From Acidimicrobiales bacterium (GTDB taxonomy: Bacteria > Actinomycetota > Acidimicrobiia > Acidimicrobiales > Aldehydirespiratoraceae), in assembly GCA_033344915.1 (NCBI GenBank), contig JAWPML010000001.1, positions 2,352,369-2,416,368 on the forward strand: DNA of 64,000 nt. Direction: 5' to 3'. Under the pieces are notes generated by a model. That model was not told the origin of the DNA and made no database searches. It worked only from the letters and a program-made list of their open reading frames with translations. Below, one piece after another: positions 53,902 through 62,608 of this stretch. The position numbers and the translations under genes are program-made. Position 1 is the first letter of the stretch; the number at the start of each line of letters is the position of its first letter.

Positions 53902-55398
53902 ATGACGTCAACGGAGACCCCCGCCACCGAGACAGAGATGTCGAACCCGGTGCTCCTCTACCCCGACAGCGCTTCGCTGCCGGGCGGCCCGACGCGTCAC
54001 AACGCCCTCAACTCGTCCAAGATCACGCTGGTCATCGCCGATCTGTTGGTGGTCAGCATCGCCCTGGTCGCCGGCACCTGGATCCACGAGTGGACCAACC
54101 CGACGGATCCGACGTCCGCCGCCCAGTACATGGGGCTCGTCCTCGCCTCGCTTCCCGTCTGGCCCCTCGTCTTCACGCAGCAACTGCTCTACCGGGCCCG
54201 CTACCTCAGCCGCCGGATCGACGAGATCAACCGCGTCGTGCGCAGTGTCGCGATCGGCGTGCTCGTCACCGGTGGCATCTCCATCATCCTGAAGGTGCAG
54301 GTCGGGCGACAGTGGATCGCGATCGTCGCCGGCCTCCTGCTCACGCTGACCATCGTCGAACGGCTCATCGCCCGCAGCCTGTTCGATCGGGCCCGCCGCA
54401 ACGGCACGTTGCTCCGCCCCGTGGTCATCGCCGGCCGCAACGCCGAGGGCCAGTTCGTCCGGGAGATGCTCGAGTCCGACAGCAGCCTCGGCTACGTGTT
54501 CCACGGCTTCATCGAGGACCTGGTCGAGCGCGAGCCGGGGGAATCGCCGCTCGCCCTGCTCGGCAACCCCGCGAAGATCGTGCGCAAGGTCAACGAGATG
54601 GGCGTCAACAGCGTCATCATCGCGGCGACGGCCATCGACGTCGGCAGCTCCAACCGACTGATCCGCTCGCTCACCGAACACGGCATCCACGTCGAGCTCT
54701 CGTCGACCCTGTGCGACATCGCCGCCCACCGCCTGACGGTGCGCCCTGTCGGCCGGGTGCCGATGATGTACGTCGAGCCGGTGCAGCGCTGGGGATGGCG
54801 CCCCCGCGCGAAGCGGTTCTTCGACGCCCTGACCGCCGGCATCCTCCTCGTCCTCGCCACGCCGGTCATCCTCATCGCCGGTCTGGCCGTGAAGCTCACC
54901 AGCCCGGGGCCGGCGTTCTTCTCCCAGGCCCGCGTCGGGCGTGACGGTGAACTGTTCGCGATGCACAAGCTGCGCACGATGGTCATGGACGCCGAAGATC
55001 GGCTCTCCTCCGTCGAGCACCTCTCGGAGACCACGGGTCCGCTGTTCAAGATCGAGAACGACCCCCGCATCACGCCGGTCGGCCGCTGGTTGCGTCGCCT
55101 CTCGATCGACGAGCTGCCCCAGCTGGTCAACGTCATCAAGGGCGAGATGAGCCTCGTCGGTCCCCGACCGGCCCTGCCCCGCGAGGTCGAGGGATGGGAC
55201 AAGGAGCTCCACAACCGACTGCGGGTCCAGCCGGGCATCACCGGCATGTGGCAGGTCAACGGGCGCAGTGACGGCGACCACGACTCGAAGTACGCCCAGT
55301 TGGACCTCTACTACGTGGACAACTGGAGCCTGGTTACCGATCTTGCGATCGTCGCTCGTACGATCCCCGTCGTGTTGGGACGCAAGGGTCAGTACTGA
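53902..55398 (+). CDS. Exopolysaccharide polyprenyl-phosphate sugar transferase (WbaP/CpsE-like)
   Basis: 498 residues. It has four to five N-terminal membrane segments (ITLVIADLLVVSIALVAG onwards), a CoA-binding-like middle domain (PVVIAGRNAEGQFVREML) and a C-terminal bacterial sugar transferase domain: KRFFDALTAGILLVLATPV, SPGPAFFSQARVGRDGELF, LRRLSIDELPQLVNVIKGEM and VGPRPALPREV. It links a sugar-1-phosphate to undecaprenyl phosphate, the first step of capsule or exopolysaccharide synthesis. Confidence 0.94.
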   Translation: MTSTETPATETEMSNPVLLYPDSASLPGGPTRHNALNSSKITLVIADLLVVSIALVAGTWIHEWTNPTDPTSAAQYMGLVLASLPVWPLVFTQQLLYRARYLSRRIDEINRVVRSVAIGVLVTGGISIILKVQVGRQWIAIVAGLLLTLTIVERLIARSLFDRARRNGTLLRPVVIAGRNAEGQFVREMLESDSSLGYVFHGFIEDLVEREPGESPLALLGNPAKIVRKVNEMGVNSVIIAATAIDVGSSNRLIRSLTEHGIHVELSSTLCDIAAHRLTVRPVGRVPMMYVEPVQRWGWRPRAKRFFDALTAGILLVLATPVILIAGLAVKLTSPGPAFFSQARVGRDGELFAMHKLRTMVMDAEDRLSSVEHLSETTGPLFKIENDPRITPVGRWLRRLSIDELPQLVNVIKGEMSLVGPRPALPREVEGWDKELHNRLRVQPGITGMWQVNGRSDGDHDSKYAQLDLYYVDNWSLVTDLAIVARTIPVVLGRKGQY

Positions 55399-56702
55399 CC
55401 GGCAGTGCCGAACGGGTCCGCACCGGACCCACCGGCCTCGCCGCACGCTTCATCCGGTCGGAGAAGGGCCGGGGCTTCGTCGCGTTCCGCCACGCGTCGT
55501 ACCGGCTGATCTTCAGCGCGTTCCTCATCCAGCAGATCGGCTTCTGGATGAGCCATGTCACGCTCCAGGGCCTCGTGGAGGACCGCGCCGCCGACGGTGA
55601 CAACCTGGCGGTCACCTGGTTGTTCGTCGCTCTGTTCAGCCCCCAGCTCGTCATCGGCCCGTTCGCCGGGGTGCTCGCCGACCGGGTCGACCGCAAACGG
55701 GTCGTCGTCGCCTGCTACCTCGGCTCGGCGCTGACCGCGGCGGGCTTGGCGACCCTCACGACGGTGTCCGATGCGCCGCCGCTCGGCGCCGTCTACCTGC
55801 TCGCCTTCACCCTCGGCGCCACGTTCTCCTTCATCGGGCCGTCCGCCGGCGCCCTCACGGTGAACGCGGTGACCCCGGAGGACGTTCCCAGCGCCATCTC
55901 CACCCAGGCCGCGGTGCAGAACGTCACCCGGGTGGCCGGACCGATCCTCGCCGCCGCGATCATCGCGTCCGGGTCCTTCGAGCTCGGGTTCGCGGGCTTC
56001 ACCGCGGCGACGCTGATCGCCGCGATGCTGATGCGCCGGGTCGACGTCCCGGCGCGCGACATCGTGGCCGACGATCTCGGCGTCTTCGCCCGCATGGGAA
56101 TCGGCTTCCAGCACGCCCGGGAACGGCGGCCGGCCGTCCTCGGCATCTCGACGGTCGGCGTTGCATCGATGTTCGGCGTGGCCCACACGGCGCTGATCCC
56201 GTCGTTCACCTCGGAGGTGCTGGGCGAGCCGGAGGGTCGCTTCGGTCTCATCGTGGCGTCCACCGGGGTCGGCGCCATCGTGGGTGCGCTCACCGTCGGC
56301 TACAGCAAGCGAGAGGCGAGCCTCTCCCGGGGTGCCGCCGCCCTCGCCGCCTACGGCCTGTGCCTCACCGGGTTCGCCCTGTCCGGGGTGCTGTGGCTGG
56401 CGATCCTCTTCCAGGTGGTTCTCGGCTTCTGCTACTTCATGACGATGACGACCATCCAGACGCTGGTGCAGCAGGTCGTGGCCGACGACATGCGGGGCCG
56501 CGTCATGTCGCTGTTCGGGATCGCGTGGGGCGGGCTCGTGTGGGTCGGCACGATCATCCTCGGCCTCATGGCCGACGCCCGCGGCCTCGACCTCGGCGAA
56601 CGCACGACCCTGCTGCTCACCGCCGGCCTGCTGATCACCTACGGCACCGTGGTGGCCCTCGTCGGTCGAGGCATGCCGACCGGTCAGGACTACGCCGACT
56701 GA
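55395..56702 (+). CDS. Major facilitator superfamily transporter (probable CTG start)
   Basis: Family-like sequence (FVAFRHASYRLIFSAFLIQQ) begins well before the first ATG at 55548, and no ATG or GTG occurs in frame between the previous stop and that point. A CTG at 55395 overlaps the upstream TGA as CTGA, the same 4-base coupling seen elsewhere with ATGA and GTGA. From it the protein is 435 residues with about 12 hydrophobic segments and the MFS loop GVLADRVDRKRVVV after helix 2. It resembles enterobactin-exporter-like (EntS/MFS_3) proteins. Substrate unknown. Confidence 0.8.
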   Translation: MTGSAERVRTGPTGLAARFIRSEKGRGFVAFRHASYRLIFSAFLIQQIGFWMSHVTLQGLVEDRAADGDNLAVTWLFVALFSPQLVIGPFAGVLADRVDRKRVVVACYLGSALTAAGLATLTTVSDAPPLGAVYLLAFTLGATFSFIGPSAGALTVNAVTPEDVPSAISTQAAVQNVTRVAGPILAAAIIASGSFELGFAGFTAATLIAAMLMRRVDVPARDIVADDLGVFARMGIGFQHARERRPAVLGISTVGVASMFGVAHTALIPSFTSEVLGEPEGRFGLIVASTGVGAIVGALTVGYSKREASLSRGAAALAAYGLCLTGFALSGVLWLAILFQVVLGFCYFMTMTTIQTLVQQVVADDMRGRVMSLFGIAWGGLVWVGTIILGLMADARGLDLGERTTLLLTAGLLITYGTVVALVGRGMPTGQDYAD

Positions 56703-56727
56703 CCGCCGATTCTCTAGGGTGCGACGC

Positions 56728-57936
56728 ATGATCGATCCGCGTCCCCTCGACATCCTGGACGGCGACTTCTACGTCAACGACCCCTACGCCCGTTACGCGT
56801 GGCTCCGCGAGAACGACCCCGTCCACTGGGATGCCGTCAACGAGCTCTGGGTCGTCACCCGCTACGACGACATCGTCGAGATCGAGAAGAACAAGCGCGT
56901 CTTCATCAACTCCGATTCGGAGAAGGGGTATCGCCCGAACATCGGGGCGGACCAGTCGATCATCGGTTCCGACGACCCGCTGCACCTCGCCCGGCGAAAC
57001 CTCGTCTCGCGGCGCTTCACCCCGCGGGCCGTGCGCCGCTGGGAGGACCACGTCCTCGAGACCGTGGACGGACTGCTCGACGCCGCCCTCGCGAAGGACG
57101 ATGTCGAGATCGTGGCGGAACTGGCGGCTCCGCTCCCGGCGATGATGATCGGTCTGCTGCTCGGGTTCCCCGACGAGATGTGGCCGAAGCTCCAGCACTG
57201 GTCCGAGACCACGATCGCGCTCGGCGGCGGGCCCCGCTATCACGACGAGGCCGGCATCATCTCGGCGATGGAGTTCGGCGGCGCGGCCGCCGAACTCTAC
57301 GAGGAGAAGAAGGGGTGCCCGGCCGAGGATGTGATGTCGCACTGGATCGACGTGGAACGCGAGACCGGTGGCGAGGTCGGTGGCGCCCCGTTCGGTCTCG
57401 ACGAGATCATCTCCGACTGCCTGCTCCTCCTCGACGGCGGGGCCGAGACGACCCGTACCGTGATCGCCCGGACGCTGCTGGCGCTCACGGAACACCCCAC
57501 CGAGTGGGAGAAGTTGAAGGCCGGCGCGGACATGGAGATCGCGGTCGAGGAGTTCATCCGCTGGGTGACGCCGATCCACAACTTCTGCCGCCGGGCCACC
57601 GAGGACCACGAGGTGCGGGGGGTGACGATCAAGGCCGGGGACCAGGTGTTGCTCGCCTATGGCGCGGCCAACCGAGACCCGGATCACTTCGAGGACCCCG
57701 AGGTCTTCGACGTCACCCGTGACCCGAACCATCACATCTCGTTCGGATTCGGCACCCACTTCTGCATGGGGGCGTCGCTCGCCCGGCTCGAGATCAACAC
57801 GTTCTTCCAGCGCCTCGTCGACCGGGTGGACTCGTTCGAGCGCCTGACCGATCGCCCCCATGTCGAGATGCCCAACGCGTTCGTGTTCGGGCTCAAGGAA
57901 GCGCACATGTCATTCAAGAAGAGGAAAGAATCTTGA
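56728..57936 (+). CDS. Cytochrome P450
   Basis: 402 residues from the ATG at 56728; a GTG at 56719 is also possible. The I-helix motif is LLLLDGGAETTRTVIARTLL, the ExxR motif EEFIRW, and the heme loop FGFGTHFCMGASLARLE with the cysteine ligand. Length and motifs fit bacterial CYP enzymes related to the CYP125/142/144 region of actinobacterial sterol and lipid oxidation, but subfamily is not assigned. Its stop overlaps the next start (TGATG). Confidence 0.93.
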   Translation: MIDPRPLDILDGDFYVNDPYARYAWLRENDPVHWDAVNELWVVTRYDDIVEIEKNKRVFINSDSEKGYRPNIGADQSIIGSDDPLHLARRNLVSRRFTPRAVRRWEDHVLETVDGLLDAALAKDDVEIVAELAAPLPAMMIGLLLGFPDEMWPKLQHWSETTIALGGGPRYHDEAGIISAMEFGGAAAELYEEKKGCPAEDVMSHWIDVERETGGEVGGAPFGLDEIISDCLLLLDGGAETTRTVIARTLLALTEHPTEWEKLKAGADMEIAVEEFIRWVTPIHNFCRRATEDHEVRGVTIKAGDQVLLAYGAANRDPDHFEDPEVFDVTRDPNHHISFGFGTHFCMGASLARLEINTFFQRLVDRVDSFERLTDRPHVEMPNAFVFGLKEAHMSFKKRKES

Positions 57937-58754
57937 TGTCGAATCTCTTCAGCTACGAGGGCAAGAAAGTCGTCCTGACCGGCGGCACCACGGGGGTCGG
58001 CGCGGCCGCCGTCGAGCTCATCGCCGACCTCGGATGCACCGATCTCACCGTTCTGGACATCAAGGAGCCGACCGGACCGGCGACGCGGTTCATCCCGACC
58101 GACATGGCCGACCCCGCCTCCATCGACGCCGCCGTTGCGGCCATCGGGTCCGGCGTGGACGTGTTGTTCAACAATGCCGGTGTCGCCGGCGTGCACGCGA
58201 CGGACTTCGTGATCCGCGTCAACTATCTCGGTGTGCGCCGACTCACGCTCGGACTGCTTCCCGGCATGACCAGAGGCGGGGCGATCGTGAACACGGCGTC
58301 GATCGCCGGCCAAGGGTGGCCCGACAATCTGGCCGAGATCCTCGAGCTCGTCGCCATCGACGACTGGGACGAGTCACTCGCCTGGGTCGCCGACCACGAC
58401 GAGCTCGTCTCGGCCGACGTCTACGCGTTCTCGAAGCAGATCGCCCAGGTCTGGACCATGTACTCGTCGGTGCAGACGGCGTCGACCCGGGGCGTGCGGA
58501 CCAACTCGGTCTGCCCGGGTCCGATCGACACCCCCCTCATGGACGACTTCATCAAGACCATGACCGAGCAGGTCATCCAGTGGACCGTCGAACAGTCTGG
58601 CGGCACGATGCTGACCGGCGACGACATCGCCCGGGCCGTCGTCATGCTCGGCACCGATGCGTCGATCGCCATGAACGGACACAACACGATCGCCGACAAC
58701 GGGTTCAGCGCCTCGATGACCACCGGACAAGTGGACTTCAGCGGGCTCGGCTGA
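57936..58754 (+). CDS. Short-chain dehydrogenase (3-alpha-hydroxysteroid/coniferyl-alcohol dehydrogenase type)
   Basis: 272 residues; the ATG at 57936 follows GAGGAAAG in the end of the P450 gene. It has the cofactor motif LTGGTTGVGAAAVEL, VDVLFNNAGVAG, VNTASIAG and the catalytic YAFSKQIAQ. The long insert between Ser and Tyr and the CPGPIDTPLMDDF segment match the small 3-alpha-HSD-like SDR group. Coupled to the P450, so it probably oxidises the P450 product. Confidence 0.88.
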   Translation: MSNLFSYEGKKVVLTGGTTGVGAAAVELIADLGCTDLTVLDIKEPTGPATRFIPTDMADPASIDAAVAAIGSGVDVLFNNAGVAGVHATDFVIRVNYLGVRRLTLGLLPGMTRGGAIVNTASIAGQGWPDNLAEILELVAIDDWDESLAWVADHDELVSADVYAFSKQIAQVWTMYSSVQTASTRGVRTNSVCPGPIDTPLMDDFIKTMTEQVIQWTVEQSGGTMLTGDDIARAVVMLGTDASIAMNGHNTIADNGFSASMTTGQVDFSGLG

Positions 58755-58799
58755 GCGGGCTGGGCTGGGCTGGGCGGACCGACCCGATCGAACCAGCAC

Positions 58800-58897
58800 G
58801 CCACGTTTTGCGACGTGCGACGAGCGGCCGCGGGGGTGAATCGGGGCGGCGGGCAACCACAACGGCGGCCATGTTGTCGCATGTCGCAAAACGTGGC
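58800..58897. repeat. Dispersed palindromic repeat, copy 2 (long spacer)
   Basis: Arms at 58800-58821 and 58876-58897 are complementary at 21 of 22 positions, with a 54-nt spacer. The right arm shares GTCGCATGTCGCAAAACGTG with the copy at 18.4 kb. It follows a short GGGCT tandem after the SDR stop. The rest of 58755-59029 holds no gene. Confidence 0.8.
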
Positions 58898-59029
58898 GCA
58901 CGCCACCGCCGGGCGGCGGGTGCCGGGTGCCGGGTGCGGGGCGCCGCGCCTCGAGAGCGGTGTCACACCGGCTGGCTACGTTCGGCCCCATGCTGACCGA
59001 CACGAACCTTACGCCCGTGACTGGACGGC

Positions 59030-59278
59030 GTGACGACACCGGCGACCGTCGGCGAGATCGCCGACGCCATGGAGCGCTTCGGGGTGCGCCCGCCCGAGCG
59101 CCGCGGCAAGTGGGTCTCGGATGCCCTGCGGACCGAGGTGCGCAAAGGCCGCATCGTGCAGGTCGGGCGAAACCGCTATGTGGGCGGGCTCGCACCGTCG
59201 ACGCGGACGCGAAGCCGGATTCGGTCGGCGTTGCGGGAGGCGGCCCATCGGGGAATCGGCGACAAGCGCCTATGGTGA
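59030..59278 (+). CDS. Small winged-helix-like protein of unknown function
   Basis: 82 residues from a GTG start (an inference). TVGEIADAMERFGVRPPERRGKW, then VSDALRTEVRKGRIVQVGRNRY, has the rhythm of a helix-turn-helix with a basic strand and a very basic C-terminus. It ends 7 bp before the helicase gene and may be its small partner. No family is recognised. Confidence 0.55.
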   Translation: MTTPATVGEIADAMERFGVRPPERRGKWVSDALRTEVRKGRIVQVGRNRYVGGLAPSTRTRSRIRSALREAAHRGIGDKRLW

Positions 59279-59285
59279 CCCGCGC

Positions 59286-61724
59286 ATGAGCCTCATCGAG
59301 CAACTCCCCGCCGGGCCGACGGACGGCGACGAACTGCTCATCGCCTTCATGGAGTGGGCGGGGGACCGCGGGCTGGAGCTGTACCCGCACCAGGAGGAGG
59401 CGATCCTCTCCCTGCTGAGCGGGGAGCATGTCGTGCTGGCCACCCCGACCGGGTCGGGGAAGTCGCTCGTCGCCCTCGCGGGCGCCTGGGCGATGCTCGC
59501 CGAGGGCAAACGAACGGTGTACACGGCCCCGATCAAGGCCCTGGTGAGCGAGAAGTTCTTCGAGATGGCGGCGGAGCTCGGGCCGGAGAACGTCGGCATG
59601 GTGACGGGCGACGCCGCGGTCAACCCCCAGGCGCCGGTGATCGTCTGCACCGCGGAGATCCTGGCGAATCGGGCGCTGCGGGAGGGCCCGGCGACCGACG
59701 TCGACCTCGTCGTCATGGACGAGTTCCACTACTACGGCGACCGCGACCGTGGATGGGCGTGGCAGGTGCCGCTGCTCGAGCTGCCGAATCCTCAGTTCCT
59801 GCTGATGTCGGCGACGCTCGGCGACACCGCGGATCTGCGGGCCGACATCGAGCGCCGCACGGACCGGGCGGTCGAGCTCGTCGACCAGGCCGAGCGGCCG
59901 GTCCCCCTCGACTTCGAGTACCGGGAGACCCCGCTGCTCGAGACGATCGGCGACCTCCTCGACGACGGCCGCACGCCGGTCTACATCGTCCACTTCACGC
60001 AGAAGGAGGCGACGGCGCGGGCCCAGAGCCTGACGAGCCTCGACGTGCTGACGAAGGACGAGAAGACGGAGGTCAAGGCGGCGATCGGCGGGTTCCGCTT
60101 CGACACGCCGATCGGCAAGGACCTGAAGCGCTTCGTCGAGGCCGGCATCGGCGTGCACCACGCCGGCCTGCTCCCGAAGTACCGCCTCCTCGTCGAGAAG
60201 CTCGCCCAACAGGGCCTGCTGAAGCTGATCTGCGGCACCGACACGCTCGGCGTCGGGGTGAACATCCCCATCCGGTCGGTGCTGTTCACCCAGCTGTGCA
60301 AATACGACGGACGCCGCGTGCGGGTGCTGACCGTGCGGGACTTCCAACAGATCGCCGGCCGCGCGGGCCGGCGGGGGTTCGACGTCGCGGGCAGCGTGCT
60401 GGTCCAGGCCCCCGAACACGTCGTGGAGAACAAGCGGGCCGAGGCGAAGGCCGCCACCGATCCGAAGAAAAAGAAGAAGCTCGTGAAGAAGAAGCCGCCC
60501 GAACGGGGCTACGCCCACTGGGACGGCGACACCCTCGTCCGGCTGAGCGAGGGCACGCCGGAGACCCTGGCGTCGAGCTTCACGGTGACCCACGCGATGA
60601 TGCTGAACGTCCTCGATCGCGAGGGTGACGGCTGCGCGGCGATGAAGCGGCTCCTGACGGACACCCACGAGACCCGCAAGGCGCAGCGGGGCCACATCCG
60701 CCGGGCGATCGCCGTCTACCGGTCCCTGCTCGAAGCGGAGATCATCGAGACGGACCCACTCCGGGTCAACCTCGACCTCCAGGACGACTTCCGGCTCAAC
60801 CAACCCCTGTCGCTGTTCGTCGTCGAGGCCATCGAGGCGCTCGACCCCGACGCACCGGACCACCACCTCCAGGTGCTGAGCCTGGTGGAGTCCATCCTCG
60901 AGGACCCGATGGCCGTCCTCATCGCCCAGAAGGACAAGGCGAAGGACACGCTCATCAGCGACCTGAAGGCGCAGGGCGTCGAATACGAGGAGCGCATGAA
61001 CCGGCTCGAGGAGGTGACGTGGCCCCGACCCGAGGCCGACTTCATCGAGCCCGCCTTCGAGATCTTCGCCCGTCACCATCCCTGGGTGGGGCGTGACCGG
61101 GTCAGCCCGAAGGCCGTCGCCCGCGAGATGCTGGAGTTCGCCGAGACGTTCAATCAGTTCGTCGCCCGCTACGGGCTGAAGCGGTCCGAGGGTCTCGTCC
61201 TGCGCTACCTGACCGACGTCTACAAGACCCTCGTCCAGACCGTGCCGGTCGAGCACTCGAGCGACGACCTCGACGACGTCGTCGAGTGGCTCGGCGCCAT
61301 GATCCGACGGGTCGACTCGAGCCTGATCGACGAGTGGGAACGACTCCGCAACCCGACCGAGGAGGGAGCCACCGCGGCCGCGCCGCCCGCCGATCCGGAC
61401 GACATCACGGCGAACGCGCGCGCCTTTCGCGTGCTGGTGCGCAACGAGGTGTTCCGCGTGGTCATGGAGCTCGCGTCCCGACGGACCGATCTCCTGGCGG
61501 ACGACATGGCGCCCTACTGGGACGAGCACGACTGGATCGGCATCGACGCCGAGGCCCGCAGCAGCACCTGGTTCGATCTGTCGCCGGACGCCACGACAGC
61601 CACCCAGATCCTCTGTGATCCGGACGACCATCACGAGTGGTACCTCGAGGTCCGGGTCGACCTCGACGCCTCGCGGTCCGAGGACCGAGCGGTGATCGTG
61701 CCGCTGGCCGTCACTCGACGCTGA
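59286..61724 (+). CDS. Ski2/Mtr4-like DEAD/DEAH-box helicase with DUF3516
   Basis: 812 residues from the ATG at 59286. Helicase motifs in order: Q-like LYPHQEEAIL, I ATPTGSGKSLVAL (~58), Ia TAPIKALVSEKF, II VVMDEFHYYGD, III LLMSATL, V GTDTLGVGVNIP and VI QQIAGRAGRRGFD. A lysine-rich segment (KKKKKLVKKKPP) and a long C-terminal DUF3516 domain follow. Such proteins are the actinobacterial relatives of HelY, presumed RNA helicases. Confidence 0.92.
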   Translation: MSLIEQLPAGPTDGDELLIAFMEWAGDRGLELYPHQEEAILSLLSGEHVVLATPTGSGKSLVALAGAWAMLAEGKRTVYTAPIKALVSEKFFEMAAELGPENVGMVTGDAAVNPQAPVIVCTAEILANRALREGPATDVDLVVMDEFHYYGDRDRGWAWQVPLLELPNPQFLLMSATLGDTADLRADIERRTDRAVELVDQAERPVPLDFEYRETPLLETIGDLLDDGRTPVYIVHFTQKEATARAQSLTSLDVLTKDEKTEVKAAIGGFRFDTPIGKDLKRFVEAGIGVHHAGLLPKYRLLVEKLAQQGLLKLICGTDTLGVGVNIPIRSVLFTQLCKYDGRRVRVLTVRDFQQIAGRAGRRGFDVAGSVLVQAPEHVVENKRAEAKAATDPKKKKKLVKKKPPERGYAHWDGDTLVRLSEGTPETLASSFTVTHAMMLNVLDREGDGCAAMKRLLTDTHETRKAQRGHIRRAIAVYRSLLEAEIIETDPLRVNLDLQDDFRLNQPLSLFVVEAIEALDPDAPDHHLQVLSLVESILEDPMAVLIAQKDKAKDTLISDLKAQGVEYEERMNRLEEVTWPRPEADFIEPAFEIFARHHPWVGRDRVSPKAVAREMLEFAETFNQFVARYGLKRSEGLVLRYLTDVYKTLVQTVPVEHSSDDLDDVVEWLGAMIRRVDSSLIDEWERLRNPTEEGATAAAPPADPDDITANARAFRVLVRNEVFRVVMELASRRTDLLADDMAPYWDEHDWIGIDAEARSSTWFDLSPDATTATQILCDPDDHHEWYLEVRVDLDASRSEDRAVIVPLAVTRR

Positions 61725-61768
61725 CCGGCGTCGACCGGCGACGGCCATCACCACTAGGGTGCCGCGCC

Positions 61769-62608
61769 ATGGGATCGATCGAAGGCTTCGCAACACTCAT
61801 CACCGGCGGCGGTAGCGGCATCGGCGAGGCGGCCGCCGCCCGCCTGGCCGCTGACGGCGCCCACGTCACGATCTGCGGCCGCACCGAGGACAAACTGATC
61901 GCCGCGGTCGAGCGGATCGCGGCGCAGGCACCGGACGGTGTGACCGTGCAGCACATCGTCGCGGACGTCACCCAGGAGGCGGACGTCGAGGCCGCCGTCG
62001 CCGCGGCGGCTGCGGTCACCGGACGACTCGACGCGCTCTTCGCCTGCGCCGGCGGGTCGACCCACATGGGCCCGCTCGCCACCGCGGATCTCGATGCCGT
62101 GCGCAGCACCCTCGAGCTCAACTACATCGGCACGTTCCTGTGTCTCAAGCACGGTGGACGCCAGATGGCCAAGCAGGGCGGGGGCGGCTCCATCATCGGC
62201 TGCTCCTCGCACGCCGGCCAGGATCCGATGCGCTACCTCGGCGCCTACGGTGGCGCGAAGGCGGGCCTCGACCACCTCTGCCGGGTGAGCGCCGACGAGA
62301 TGGGCCGGTTCGACGTGCGGGTCAACAGCATCCAGCCCGGGATCATCGCGACCGACCTCATGGACCCGATCACCAGCGGTGGCCCTCTGCTCGACGACTA
62401 CCTCCCCCAGATCCCGCTCGGCCGGGTCGGCGAACCCGAGGAGATCGCCGAGATGGTCCGCTTCCTCGCCGGCCCGGAGTCGTCGTGGATCACCGGACAG
62501 GCCTTCGCCGTCGACGGAGGCCAGAACCTCCGCCGCGGCGCCGACTACGGCACCCTGCTGCGGGCCTTCGGTCCGGACCCGCTCGACGAGCTAGCGCCCG
62601 AGGGGTGA
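61769..62608 (+). CDS. Short-chain dehydrogenase/reductase
   Basis: 279 residues from the ATG at 61769. It has LITGGGSGIGEAAAARLAADG, a CAGGS segment, Ser in IIGCSSHAGQD and the catalytic AYGGAKAGLDHLC. The C-terminus WITGQAFAVDGGQNLRRG is standard. FabG-like oxidoreductase of unknown substrate. The 3' end overlaps the convergent deaminase gene by 18 bp. Confidence 0.9.
   Translation: MGSIEGFATLITGGGSGIGEAAAARLAADGAHVTICGRTEDKLIAAVERIAAQAPDGVTVQHIVADVTQEADVEAAVAAAAAVTGRLDALFACAGGSTHMGPLATADLDAVRSTLELNYIGTFLCLKHGGRQMAKQGGGGSIIGCSSHAGQDPMRYLGAYGGAKAGLDHLCRVSADEMGRFDVRVNSIQPGIIATDLMDPITSGGPLLDDYLPQIPLGRVGEPEEIAEMVRFLAGPESSWITGQAFAVDGGQNLRRGADYGTLLRAFGPDPLDELAPEG

Noticed and set aside
58374-61796. 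A 1140-codon open frame on the minus strand
   Set aside because: It is antisense to the SDR and the Ski2-like helicase and shows only shadow composition.
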